A stretch of DNA of 64,000 bases, taken from positions 50,445,020 to 50,509,019 of the forward strand of contig OY282607.1 in assembly GCA_958298945.1 (NCBI GenBank), given 5' to 3'. The notes beneath the pieces were generated by a model that was not told the origin of the DNA, did not search any database, and was given only the letters and a program-made list of their open reading frames with translations. The DNA comes from Atherix ibis. Its lineage: Eukaryota; Arthropoda; Insecta; Diptera; Athericidae. Below are positions 21,185 through 31,918 of this stretch, piece by piece (position 1 is the stretch's first letter; each line of letters starts with the position of its first letter). The position numbers and the translations under genes were made by a program.

Positions 21185-22418
21185 CTTTGCAACCAGTAGA
21201 CCACCCAATATTCGGTTATATGTGGTCGGGGTCCGATACGCGCGGGAAGTAAGGTAACTTGGAGTAAAGGTTGGAGATAAGCTGAATTTTCGGTCTCACT
21301 TGCAACATCCTAGAGGGCGCGTGGCCGGTTTGGTTGGCATGCTGGTGTGAGTATTTCGCAAAGAATTGGGACTTCGATCCAGAGCATTGAAAGTCCTGTA
21401 CAAGGGTGTGTTTGTTCCGTGTGCAATGTATGCGTCGTGTGTATGGGCTGACATTATGCGCTACCGGTATGTAAGGGTAGGCATAAATTCAGTTCAGCAT
21501 CTGGCTTTGTATAGATGTTTGAATATATGTAGACCCATGTCAATCGATGTGATGAAGGTTCTCATGGGAGAAATTCCATTGGACCTGGAGGTGCTGCGTG
21601 GAAGCATTCATTACCATCTATGGCGGGGCATCCCGCTTGCTGGTTGTCTGGTAATGAATGAAGAGGTTCAGGAACTTAGTCCACGCCAACGGCGTGCACT
21701 GGTCCTGAATAGAATGTATGAAATTTGGCCACATCCATGGGATGAGAGGGCGAATGGCAGATGGACGCACATGTTCATTTCGGATGTGTGCTTTGCGTCT
21801 GCGTATGGATTTGAATTTGGTATGTACCTTGGAAATTTACTCACGGGACACGGCAGTATGAAAAGGTTTCTGTACAGGTGTGGTTATGGCTGCGGAGGCT
21901 AGATGCCCTTGTGAAGCGGCGGAGGAGACTGCCAAGTACCTTCTCATTGAGTGTGGCCTGTATGGGGATTTGCGTGAGTTAGATGCATGTGAAATCGTGG
22001 TGAATGTTGAGAGTGTGGATGTGAATGGAGTGTTTGGTATGAGAGAACGCTATGAATGCCTGAATAGATTTGCCGTGGCACTTTTTGTGAGGAGAGCGAG
22101 AATGGTGCATGAATGAGTGTAAAAAAGGCGCGCATGGTGGCTACAATCGGATGAAAGGCCAAGGTCAATTCCGGTAGTACTTTCGGTTCTTGGCGAACCA
22201 GCGTACCTGAGCTGCTTTAGCGGTGCCCAGGAATTTACAAGATTACTTACCGTAGCTCAATGAGCGGAGTACAAACCGAAGTAATCTTAAAACAAAAATT
22301 GGTACTACGGTAGTCGGGGTGCCCTATAGTGTTGGAACAGACTGTGGCCGACATTGGTGAGGCACTTAGGTAGCAATGTAGTTGCTGTGGTTGATACCCA
22401 TATCGCGGGTACGGTTTT
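21185..22418 (+). mobile_element. R1-type LINE, copy C
   Basis: Only the C-terminal part of ORF2 and part of the 3' untranslated region remain. It begins near 21185 in the region after RT and stops abruptly at 22418 inside the 3' untranslated sequence (CGCGGGTACGGT), well before the CACGTTAAATAA terminus shared by copies A, B and D. LINEs are usually truncated at the 5' side, so loss of the 3' end here reflects later deletion or recombination. Sequence is nearly identical to copy B over 22230-22418. Confidence 0.82.
21366..22116 (+). pseudogene. R1-type LINE ORF2 C-terminal region (copy C)
   Basis: Two overlapping frames (21366-21902 and 21880-22116) rebuild about 250 residues: RALKVLYKGVFVPCAMYASCVWAD, INSVQHLALYRCLNICRPMS, VLMGEIPLDLEVLRGSIHY, RWTHMFISDVCFASAYGFEFG and CPCEAAEETAKYLLIECGLYGDLREL. 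The last corresponds to the zinc-knuckle-like end of R1-type ORF2, with its second pair Cys changed (CPCG to CPCE). A one-base shift near 21890 is the only clear break. Confidence 0.8.
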
Positions 22419-23035
22419 CCTTAAAAAAAATTCCTGGAATTGAAATTAGTTATCTGCTCTCACGCATACCTTTCTCACTGAGGTTTTTAATATAATAATC
22501 TGTTTTCTTACAAAAATTTGTCGCATGGCATCTAAATACCATATACCTTATTTTACAATTCCTCAGTTAAAATTTGTGTTTATTTAAGCGTTTTTATATA
22601 ATTATTTTTATATGTATTTCACTGAAAGAAGTAAAATAATTAAGTAGTTTTTGATTTGACTATTATTTTCAGTCTATACCAATATTAATATTAATAATAT
22701 CAAGATTAATTCTCCTATTCCTTAAAAACAATTTAAATTACAATGCAGAATATAGGAAATAAAGAACAAAAGTAACGACAACTGATCCTGCAAAATAGTG
22801 CTCATTTTCATATGGAACGTGGGCTCTCTATATATATCCGACGCTATTCAACAATTAGTCGATACTTTGTCAAAGTACCAGGCTGACATAAACACCATTA
22901 CATGAGATATGGTAATTAGGAACTGGTATGTTGGAGAAGAGCAACTGTAATTATAAACGCTGTCATCTAAACCATCGTGAGGTTGAAACAAGCTTTTTAG
23001 GCTAGGCAAAAATAATAACTTCAGCCCCATAAATG
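22419..23035. other. No recognisable gene
   Basis: AT-rich spacer between two LINE remnants. The last 100 bases or so may belong to the 3' untranslated sequence of the minus-strand LINE that follows. Confidence 0.45.
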
Positions 23036-24060
23036 TTCATGGCCCTACGGAGGAGTCTGCCGAATTGAAAAAAGACTTTTTTTTTAAAAGGTAGACCAAT
23101 CCATCGACATCTATCCCAAGTATGATCCTTCATTTTATCCAGCCATTTATTTCTTGGTCTGCCTTAGTTTCTTCCCCCTATTTAACAAGTTTCTTGGCAT
23201 CCTATATTCCATTTCCTGTGGACATGACCAAGTCATCTGAGCTGACCAATTTTTATTGTTTTCACTACGTGAGCGTCCTTGAAGACTTGATAAAGCTCAT
23301 TTAAACTCATTCACTGTTTGGAGCTTATAACTATCAATACCGAATGTTTCCGTATCTGGCGTTCTTTTCAAAGCTTTCATGTATTTGGTTTTGGTTTCAT
23401 TTATGTTTAAATTTGATGGAATAGCTTTCTCGTTATATTGTGGCACATTTCCTGTACGACTGTGGCGGTCCGTCCATTTAGATCAAGATCATCCGCATAA
23501 CCTATAATCTGTGCAGATATGGTATAAATATTTTTATCTACTTCCATATTTACATCTGTGGTAATTTTTCTCAGCACAATATTAAATAATAGAGAAGCTT
23601 AGTGGTCTTCCTGCCTGAGTTCGTTAATTTTGGTAACTTATTTTCTCCCTATTTTTATAGATTTGGCAGACTATTCCATTATTCTTTGATTCGGGCATTG
23701 TCTAATGCTCCCATAAACTACTACCAAGCATATGGTTTTTTGATACTAGCTCATTCCCGCCATTATTAAGAATTTCCCTGTGTATCCCATCAACACCAGG
23801 AGCTCTGTTGTTTTTAAGCTTGTTTATCGCTTTTTTTAAGTTCATCATAGGTAGAAGATACAACATTTGGCTCAACATCATAAGATGCAACTGTATCGTG
23901 CTTATTTATATCATTATTTGATTTAGCAGTTCATTAAAATGCTGAGGTGACTGGTCTACACACTGTTTTTATCCCATTATAATTTTACAACTTTTGCCTT
24001 AACATACTAAGAATATTGGAATATATGTCCTTTTTTAGCTTATTGTCTACTTTATACTTA
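23036..24060 (-). pseudogene. LINE reverse transcriptase fragment (RTE/CR1-like)
   Basis: On the minus strand, LKNNRAPGVDGIHREILNNGGNEL lies near 23757-23830, a conserved early RT block of RTE/CR1-like elements. IIGYADDLDLNGRTA near 23455-23510 is an intact catalytic YADD box. WLGHVHRK near 23215-23240 and GRPRNKWLDKMKDHTW near 23105-23165 match the usual end of these polyproteins. The middle RT blocks are deleted and there are several stops. The plus-strand element at 59.9-61.6 kb belongs to the same broad group. Confidence 0.7.
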
Positions 24061-24399
24061 CTCGATATGAAACACTTCATTCCTTATAGAATAGAATTCT
24101 ATCAAAACAATTAGGGAACAGAGTGAGGCTTCGGATTTTATATGGCTAATCCATCTAATGAAAACCGGAAGAAGATAAAAAAATCCCGAATTGACTGTAG
24201 TTCTCATAATAGTATTGTTAAATTTCTTCCCGACCAAAATCTGAGCAAAAAATACCACAGTGCTCCAGGAGTAGCAAACAGTTTTGTGTATTTAGTAAAA
24301 AATTATAAATTCCATCTACTTATCTAGCCTAACACTCTTTCATAATGAAACTCCATTCGTCAGCTAAAAAAATAAGACCAATTCACTCGCAGATCACTT

Positions 24400-24645
24400 A
24401 TCTGCACTTTTCTAGCTTGTGCTTTATTTCTTTGCTTGTTTAGAGTGACTGTCCGGTGTATCAGCCGGACACACTTAGACCAAATGTTTTGTCTTTTGGG
24501 ATACCACAAGGATATGATAAGGAAATGAAATGAAATTGGTGAAAGGTATTTAGCGTAGGACCATACCTCAGTGGGACTCGAACCAACGACCTCTTGGATG
24601 GTGGTACTCCAGTACGCGAACGACTATGCTTTGCCTTCGTCTGAA
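24400..24645 (-). repeat. tRNA-derived SINE fragment
   Basis: The plus strand at about 24575-24600 reads TGGGACTCGAACCAACGACC, which is the antisense of a tRNA T-arm (B-box GGTTCGAGTCCC). CTCTTGGATGGTGGTACTCC follows, the antisense of an anticodon-arm region also seen in the SINE near 12.95 kb. The adjoining GAAATTGGTGAAAGGTATTTAGCG and upstream sequence would be the SINE body. It abuts the LINE fragment that begins near 24640. Confidence 0.6.
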
Positions 24646-25590
24646 TTAGACAGTATTAAATTTTCTATGAATCAAATTCGTGATATACAAAAATCCACTG
24701 GTCCTGATGGTTTATCGCCCATAGTTCAAAAGAGGTGTTCTTTCACACCGGCAAAACCACTGCGTAAGCTTTTCCAATTATCTTTTTTTTTAGAATATTT
24801 CCAAATAAATATAAAAAAACTTTCGCTCAATCAGTTTACAAAAAAAGGCAAGTCCTCTTTCCCACCCAATTAACGACCCATTCCACTAACGTTCGTTGTT
24901 TTTAATATGATGAAAACACTGAAAGAATCAGCTAATGAATTACCTTGAATTAAGGAATTTCCTTAGTGACCGTCATCACCATGTTTATGGGGAGTGTAGG
25001 GTTATTGCACTTAATATTCCAAAGGCATTTGACAGAGTTTCGCATCAGACTCATTTATCGAAAATGCATGCATATTGTTTCGACGACTGCCTCCTCAATG
25101 GTATAGAAGCTACCTTTTAAACCGTTTAATACATGTTGTATTCTCTACGGATCGGTTCTATCTCCAACCATTTTTCTAACTTTCATAAATGATCTCTTAT
25201 CTATTACTTCTAATCCAATTTACTAATTCGCTGACGACAGTAATCTCAATTTTTTATACTCTTTTCCTGATGAACGTCATTGATCTTCGGCCATGGAGAT
25301 GGAACTGACAACCTCTGAGTAAATGAATATAAATTTGATATTACCAAAAATGCAGCAAATATATAAGTTTCCTTAAGCGATGCAAGCCATTTTTCACTTC
25401 ATCTAATCTAGTTGGAATATAATTCCCATATATGGACAGGTGCCTCTAAAAGATCATTTATTGGCCTTATTAGATAGGTTTCAAAATCAAGCAATCAAAT
25501 TATTAAGTAAACAAATTTTTATATGTAATCTTAACTGTATTTAATATAACCTGCTTAATAACAGGGGTATTGAGTTGCATTGCATTCCGT
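24640..25590 (+). pseudogene. LINE reverse transcriptase fragment (Jockey/CR1-like)
   Basis: Blocks in order are IRDIQKSTGPDGLSPIVQKRCS near 24680-24745 (KSSGPDGI-type block), LRKLFQLSFFLEYF near 24760-24805, LNIPKAFDRVSHQTHLSKMHAYCF near 25010-25085 (first catalytic Asp region), YGSVLSPTIFLTFINDLL near 25145-25200 (usual QGSVLSPTLF), and a FADDSNLNFLY segment near 25225-25260 carrying the catalytic FADD box. LLDRFQNQAIKLLS follows near 25465. It is interrupted by frameshifts and by loss of the fingers region near 24870-24935. It is inactive but the catalytic residues persist. Confidence 0.72.
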
Positions 25591-25599
25591 AGTATTATC

Positions 25600-25850
25600 A
25601 GCAATGGACGGCTTGATCAAGTGGTACGGAAGTCTCTCTTCTGCCCTGTCATCGCTGAAATTCCAAACTTGCCGCATCTACAAACCAAATGGCATTTAAT
25701 ATATTTAGAAAGGCTGGACCAATAGTGGAAGCAAATCAGTCCACTTAACAACAATTCCGAATTTCTGGGCAAGGTATTTTCTGAAAATCCAGATTGGCCA
25801 TGTACCCATCATTTCCTTTTTGCTAACCGAAACTCATTCTCGATGCCATT
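25600..25850 (+). pseudogene. RNase-H LINE tail fragment
   Basis: LDQVVRKSLFCPVIAEIPNLPHLQTKWHLIYLERLDQ can be read near 25610-25725. It aligns by eye with the post-RNase-H segment (RRPVITFIPNLPRLLTECKLTRLAIHRYDDW) of the copy at 39.5 kb. ENPDWPCTHHFLFA near 25785-25825 corresponds, in a neighbouring frame, to the IRIGH...FLF segment of the same family. It is a diverged, older relative that directly follows another type of LINE. Confidence 0.55.
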
Positions 25851-25859
25851 TTTATGGTG

Positions 25860-26415
25860 TACAACTTATCATATATAAAATGAATACCACTTGACTTAGA
25901 CTTTGTTTCATTTCCATGCCCTATTCTTAACCTCTTCAGCATCATAATTTGCTTCACAAAATTTAAAAATGTCTGACTTTTTCCTCCAATTAACAATCGA
26001 CCAGTTTTATTATATAAGCTTATACGTAACATGAAGTCCCAAAAGGCTTCCTGATCATTACGCTACAGAATGGCTGCTGGCTTTTGTATCAGAAAGCCCA
26101 CAACAAACAATACTAGACTCATCAAAACCCCGCTGTAACGTTTCCAATTTACCTTGAATCCCGTTTTCGGACATAATGTAAAATATAGTGATTCTTTTTT
26201 AAACGGTTAGACCGAATGTAGATTGTCCTGCCCCTCTTGATTTTTCCGAGTCATTACAATCAACCAGAGTGTACCAATATCTCTTCTTTTATGCATTCTA
26301 TCCTTCTCCACATCCGCGATATAGCAAATAATGATTAGGATATTATAAATACCTCATACTCAAGTGCTTTATAAAAATAAATGTAATATTGATAAAGGCA
26401 TTTATTTAGTTCTAT
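25860..26415. other. No recognisable gene
   Basis: Possibly the remaining 3' part of the preceding LINE fragment, but too decayed to say. A 69-codon minus-strand frame at 25823-26032 is antisense to it and not credible. Confidence 0.4.
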
Positions 26416-26698
26416 ATATCGTCGATGCTCGAGAATAGTGACACAAGTCAAAACTTGCCATTTTCGATTTTATTATAAAAATGGTGAACAAAATTTCTAT
26501 ATTTGAATGTGGAAAAGCGACACATTTGTATATCCAAAATTAGACGCTAGAAAGTGGTTGTGTCGTTCTTCCTCCAGGACGAAGTCGCGCGATCGCGAAG
26601 ATTGACAAAATTCTAGTTGTGCTCCGACTTCCAACGAGAACAAAGATATAAGTTCAAATAAGACACCAAACAGTGAAATACTGCAAACCAAATTGTGT

Positions 26699-26796
26699 GA
26701 AATAGTGACACAAGTCAAATTAAGCCGTTTTTCCTGAGAAGGTAAGTCCAAACTTACAGTTTTGTGGTGACACTTTTTGACTTGTGTCACTATTTC
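26699..26796. repeat. 21-base perfect inverted repeat in subterminal region
   Basis: GAAATAGTGACACAAGTCAAA at 26699-26719 is matched by its exact complement at 26776-26796. The same core occurs at the element's outer end (26433-26452). Repeated subterminal motifs like this commonly serve as transposase-binding sites. Confidence 0.75.
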
Positions 26797-26899
26797 TTTA
26801 ATAATATGGGCAATTAATTTCGACAGATAATGAAATGTTTCTACACTTTGGTTTAAACCTAGAAAGGAAAACGAAGCGAATAAAAACAGCGAGAAAGAA

Positions 26900-27760
26900 A
26901 ATTTGGTTGTAGCCGTTAACGATTTAGAAGCTGTGCTTCAATGTCCTCGAGGAGAGGTCTCGAGTTTTTATTATACGTCAAAAATCAACGTTTTTAATTT
27001 TATCTTTTCCGAATTAAAAACTAAAGATCCTGATGTATTCTGTTACTTGTGAGATGAAACACAAGGCAACCGCGCTGCTAATGATATTCAATACATCACA
27101 TCTTTGAAGGACACAAATACAGTTAAAATGGGTGAGAAATTTGATATAATATTTTAGGGTCAACAGAAAAATCGCTTTATGTTATCGATGTATTTCTATG
27201 TTGTTAATACCTTCATAAATTCGTTAACGCACAAGTTTTTAGTCAAAGGGCACACTCAAAATGAGGGCGACAGTGTTCATTCTGTGATCGAGCGCACCAT
27301 CAAGAAAAGTTTAAAATCGGGCCCAATTTTCATATCAGCCCAATACGTAACACTAATTCGTGGTGCAAAGAAAACCGGAAAGTCCTACATGGTGAAGGAA
27401 ATGAGCTACGACTGGTGCTTGGATTTAAAGAATTTAGCTGCACAATTTTTGATTACGATTAATATTAAGGATTCAAATGGTAACGTTATAAGAATAACGA
27501 GCGTCTTTGTATTTCGTTTTGAAAAGGATACTCCTCGAAAAATTTTTTTCAAGACTTCTTAGCACGTTCAAAATTAAGAGGCATTCGTCCTGAATTGAAA
27601 CAATTGGATAGTGGCAAATTGAGGCAGCAACTAAAAAGCACGGTCTTCTTAAATTACTGGAAAAAAATATATTCCAAAATCCTATGGATTATTTTATGCA
27701 AATTTATAGATTTAAAATATCAGTTTTAACATCTGTGTAAGATATACTTACAAGGATTTG
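26900..27760 (+). pseudogene. DUF7869-like protein, decayed
   Basis: Conceptual reading gives DLEAVLQCPRGEVSSFYYTSKINVFNF, then DPDVFCYL followed by a stop where Trp is expected and DETQGNRAANDIQYI. Next come a stop and GQQKNRFMLSMYFYVVNTF, then THKFLVKGHTQNEGDSVHSVIE and IKKSLKSGPIFISAQYVTLIRGAKKTGKSY (27179-27562), ending FEKDTPRKIFFKTS. I recognise this order of motifs from insect proteins annotated only as DUF7869: W-D/E-x-x, S-D-N-C-x-GQNKN, HKFL-x-x-GHSxNxxD. The acidic residues in these motifs look like an RNase-H-fold catalytic set, but that is inference. The segment holding SDN is deleted near 27140. There are two or more stops. Confidence 0.6.
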
Positions 27761-28080
27761 TCAAAACCCTGTGAATTTTCTCATAAATTTTCCATTTTTT
27801 TAATTTAAGAAGAAATTATAAAATTCCACGTAAGATAAGTAAAAATATTTTTATTTTTTTTTTTATTGAAATTTAAAATTTTTTTAAAGTTTTCGAAAAA
27901 TAATAAAGTTAAGAAAACTATCAGAGATCAAAATTTGTTTTAATAAATTAGTTTTTATTATTAAAATGTTATAATAAAAATGAATATTTTATATGCATCT
28001 GCTTAATATCTGTGATAAAGTTAGCAACACAACATTAAGTATTCTTTTTTGGAAAACCGTCAAAACTCGGAGGAAGATTA

Positions 28081-29310
28081 CCAGGTGTATAAGCTTAACT
28101 CCACTGTTTGGTCAAAGATGGCGTGAGTGAGCAGATTACGCTACCATGGGCACGCCATACTTTTTTTATGAGTTTGACATCTGTCAACATTAATCAGTAC
28201 ACATTGTCAACAATTTCGTACAACAACATACATCTTCCTTTGGCAATCATGTCTAGTTTTGTGCCAGAAAAAGACCATATGCGGAAAGCTCTACTTTTCT
28301 GCTTCAATTTAAAGAAATCGGCTGCCGAATCGCATCGAATGCTTATGGAGGCCTATGGTGACAGTGCTTTATAGGAAACAATGTGCCGAGATTAGTTTCG
28401 TCGGTTCAAAGACGGCAATTTTGACTTGTGGGACAAGAAGCGTGAAAATCGGTCTAGGAATGTTGAGGACCATGAATTGCAGGCTCTTTTGGACGAAGAC
28501 GATACCCAATCGCAAAAAATGCTCGCGGAGCAATTGGGTGTAACTTAACCAGCCATTTCCATGCGTCTGCGTGTCATACGGAAGATTGAAAAGATCGGAA
28601 AATGGGTGCCGCATGAATTGAACGATAGGTAGATGGAGCGAAGCCACAACACAAAAGAAAGTTGTTCCTGCATCGGATTATGACAGGCGATGAAAAGTGG
28701 CTACATTTGGACAATCCCAAACGCAAGAAATCGTGGGTTGATCCCGGCCAACCATCAACATCTTTCCCAAGATCAAATCGCTTCGGACGGAAAACGATGC
28801 TGTGCGTTTGTTGGGATCAGCAGGGTATCGTCTACTATGAGATGTTGAAACCTGGTGAAACTGTCAATGCCCAGCGCTACCACCAACAACTGATCAAATT
28901 GCACCGTGCTCTGGTCCAAGACATGACAAGCTGATTTTCCTCCACGACAACGTACCATCGCACACGTAAATAATGCTCCGAAACTACTTGGAGATACTCA
29001 ACTAGGAGGTGTTACCCACCCCGCTTATTCACCAGACCTGGCCCTTTCCGACTACCACCTGTTTTCGTTGATGCGTATAGTAAACACGCAGCATTTCAAT
29101 TCTTACGAAGATGTCCGAAAATGGCCCAATGAGTGGTTTGCCTCGAAAGAGAAGAAATTTTTTTGGCGTGTTTACTATAAATTGGCCGAGAGATGGGAAA
29201 AATGTGTAGCTAGCAAGGGCAAGTACTTTGAATAAATTTGTTTTGCTTTCTATGAAAAAAACATGTAGTTTTTTGACTAAAAAACAGCGGATTTAAGCTT
29301 ATACACCTGG
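28081..29310 (+). mobile_element. Mos1-like mariner, copy 1 (inside DUF7869-like element)
   Basis: Terminal repeats CCAGGTGTATAAGCTTAA at 28081 and its complement ending 29310 are flanked by TA on both sides (28079-28080, 29311-29312), for 1,230 bases. The coding region belongs to the mauritiana subfamily, whose type is Drosophila Mos1: it starts MSSFVPEK and the motifs match throughout. It is nested in the 26.4-29.5 kb element and is therefore younger. Confidence 0.92.
28249..29235 (+). pseudogene. Mos1-like mariner transposase (copy 1)
   Basis: The start is the Met at 28249 (MSSFVPEKDHMRKALLFCF). Motifs are the DNA-binding half with ESHRMLMEAYGDSAL and KIGKWVPHELNDR, FLHRIMTGDEKWLHLDNPKRKKSWVDPGQP with the first catalytic Asp near 28690, MLCVCWDQQGIVYYEMLKPGETVNAQ, a damaged LHDNVPSHT with the second Asp near 28945, HPAYSPDLALSDYHLF with the third near 29030, and a C terminus ending GKYFE at 29235. 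Breaks are a stop near 28371, frameshifts, a TAG at 28630-28632 shared with the other two copies, and a deletion near 28915. A complete relative would have about 345 residues. Confidence 0.9.
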
Positions 29311-29499
29311 TAAAAATAGCCTGCTTTCAAGGTGGTTTTTGGTGTTTTGAGATTCATGGTTCTATTGCTCAGGTGCAATGTGAATCTACTTGTTCAGGAC
29401 TATAAAAAAAAACCACGAACCAAACAAGAAATTTTTAAACATTTACCCTGAAAAGTTCACTTTTTTTACTGGTGTCACTATTCTCGAGCATCGACGATA

Positions 29500-31800
29500 T
29501 GTACCAAAAATTTCACAGCTATCTTACACATATTCTGCAAAAAGAATATTATCTTAAATTTACAAAAAAAAACACCCAAAATAAGCTATTCATAATTAGA
29601 AATTCATTAGATTAAATAATAATAGCTAAAAACATCAAAAATAAATTGAAATAAAAAAAACAATAGCAATACAAAAATTAACTTAAAATTACAAAAAATT
29701 AATTTAAGGGAAAGGAGGGGAAATATAAATTATCATCGTTTTTATGAAAGTAATAAAAATTACATATTTTATTAATTGACTAATGAAGATAGTAAGAATA
29801 TGAGCAAAGAAACTGAAAGAAAAAGCAAATTGAGTTAGAGTTAAATAAAAATTATATTAAATAAAGTTTATGCGAGAAATATGAAAAATATACTATAATA
29901 GAAACGTGAAGAGGAAAAAACAAAAAATAAAAATGCTAAAAAAAAAATTCATATCGCTGATTCGTATCTCAAAAGAGTTCGACGATCTTAAAAGTTGAGT
30001 TTTGTCCAAAAAATAAATAAAAAAAATGAAAGAAAAACAACAAAAAATTTATAAAAACAAACATTTTGTTAGGAGAACTTTTTTGAACTTATCGGTGAGC
30101 TTTTTTTTGAGGAGCCTTGTGGTATATTGAAAAGGCTTTTATAGGCTATGTGAGCGTAACTATTTATTATGCATTTATTTGGTGACACAATGTGCTTATG
30201 TTTTTGTATTGACTTTGTAAGAGAAGAACCGATAAGAAGAGGTGGAATGTGAACAATTCTTATCAAAATTAACAAGTCCCATAGTAAAATATATACGATA
30301 TATGCTATATAAAAAAAAGTGGAAATATGGAGAGAAATAAACGAATATGAATAAGCTGAAAACAGAAACTAACAAAAAACAAATTGACATGCCTTTTAAT
30401 TTGATAGCGGGTGGTAAGTGTAAATGGCAATGGCAATAGTCACCAAAGCAAAAAAAAAAGCTAATCAAATACAAGATTTCACAGATCCCGGAATTACATG
30501 TTGACTTTGAACCACACACCTCATCACAGTCTACATTAAATGAATATAAATGTTAATTTCTGAGGTTATTTTTGTTATTTGGTTGGACCATCTTCAATGT
30601 ACCAGAATATTTTCTAAACGAACCTGTTTCTATCAATTCTGGTTTGTATCGTTTAATTTCGATCTTATTTCTAACTTTTTAATAATAAATAATTTTTTTG
30701 AAAAAAATTTAAAAATCAAAAATAATGTGCATATTTAAGTTTGAAAAAAATTTACAAATTTTAGTCAATCTAAAACGAACTACCTCTACCTTTTAATTAA
30801 TATCATTTAAATTAAAAATCTGGTTTATAGAAAAGTTTTTTCATAAAATCTACTATGAGACAATATAAACACTCAAAATCTGTTCAGTATACTAAAACCA
30901 AGCCCAATACATGATCATAAAATGTGCATAGTATCTTTAGATGGAGCACACTAACAGAGTGTGCTGTAGAGTATCTCTAGTTTACTAGGTAGATTCATTG
31001 GTTGGTTGTTTGTTTAATTTGACTTGTATTAATCAGAAAAATTTAACGTTGGTTTTGTTTTTATTTTATTTTTTCTATCATTCATAATAGTTTTGTTCAT
31101 TTTATATGAAAATTTATTAAGCACTATCGAATATCTTATGTTATAATACGAATAGATACTATCGAATAGACATCTGATTCTCTCTCACTCACTAACATAC
31201 ATAATATATTCTTCACATGGTATTGAAGGTAGTATTACTAGATATTTTTAATATTTTGAAAATTCCAAAAAAGTTTTTTTTTTCAAATTTTTCACCATCG
31301 TAATGAAATGGCATTGATTGTATTGATTTTAGTGGTTTTTATTTAATGATTTGTGGGGAATACATTGAAATTTTTATAAAGTGTATGAACTTAGCCTATA
31401 CACGTTTTAGCAACAAAATAAATGAATTTTTTTTTTTTTTTTTAAAAAAACGATAGATTGATGAAAAAACAAGTAAAACTTCATAATTATTATACTTTTG
31501 AGTTGATCTATAAATAATAAATAATAGACATATAATTAAATTTTATATTTTTATTAATTTAATTGCAATATTTTCTATTCATTATTTATTGATTATTTTT
31601 ACTATTAGGTTAAATATTTTTTTTTGTTGTATAAAATTTTTCGTGTTGAAAAAACTATCCAATTTATTATATTATTCATTCTATTAGTTATAAATAAATT
31701 TGAAATCATTAAAATTATAATTATTTTAATTGAATTGTTTAATTGTGGTGAAATATAATGTTTGAAATGACCTTTTCCGAAAATGTTCTACAGATTCTAT
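29500..31800. other. No recognisable gene; very AT-rich
   Basis: Long A- and T-rich stretches. A 107-codon minus-strand frame at 30196-30519 is hydrophobic low-complexity sequence without a motif. No repeat boundary is evident until the hairpin at 31803. Confidence 0.5.
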
Positions 31801-31802
31801 TC

Positions 31803-31875
31803 AATTAATTTGCATTGAAATAATATTATATATATAATATATATATATATAATATTATTTCAATGCAAATTAATT
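31803..31875. repeat. Perfect AT-rich palindrome
   Basis: AATTAATTTGCATTGAAATA at the left is exactly complementary to the right arm ending AATTAATT at 31875. The centre is an (AT)n run, so the arms pair over about 35 bases each. TTTTCCGAAAA and TTTTCGGAAAG flank it further out (31774, 31872), suggesting that the inverted structure was once longer and acquired a roughly 20-base insertion on the left. Confidence 0.85.
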
Positions 31876-31918
31876 TTCGGAAAGTTGTTATTTCGGTTCA
31901 TGCAAACCAGTGAATAAC

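Larger units (their letters stand above)
26420..29496 (+). mobile_element. TIR-bounded element carrying a DUF7869-like gene
   Basis: The sequence CGTCGATGCTCGAGAATAGT starts at 26420 and its exact complement ends at 29496. The match extends through GTGACAC for about 26 bases. Both ends are flanked by ATAT (26416-26419 and 29497-29500), which may be a 4-base target duplication or part of a longer palindrome. A GTGACACAAGTCAAA unit from the left end recurs at 26704 and, inverted, near 26776-26790, giving subterminal sites. Inside lie a decayed gene of the DUF7869 type (about 26900-27750) and a later Mos1-like mariner insertion (28081-29310). Without the mariner the element is about 1.85 kb. The structure is that of a cut-and-paste DNA transposon. 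Confidence 0.65.

Noticed and set aside
24570..24645. Functional tRNA gene
   Set aside because: Only the T-arm and part of the anticodon arm can be read, the acceptor stem does not pair, and the flanks look like a SINE body.
24571..24873. 100-codon frame beginning MGLEPTTSW
   Set aside because: The first 25 codons are the antisense of a tRNA-derived SINE head (GGGACTCGAACC reads as GLEP), a common artefact. The rest is a LINE RT fragment and is listed as such.
26497..26790. 97-codon minus-strand frame at the left end of the DUF7869-like element
   Set aside because: It lies across the subterminal inverted repeats and has no motif; the gene of the element reads in the other direction.
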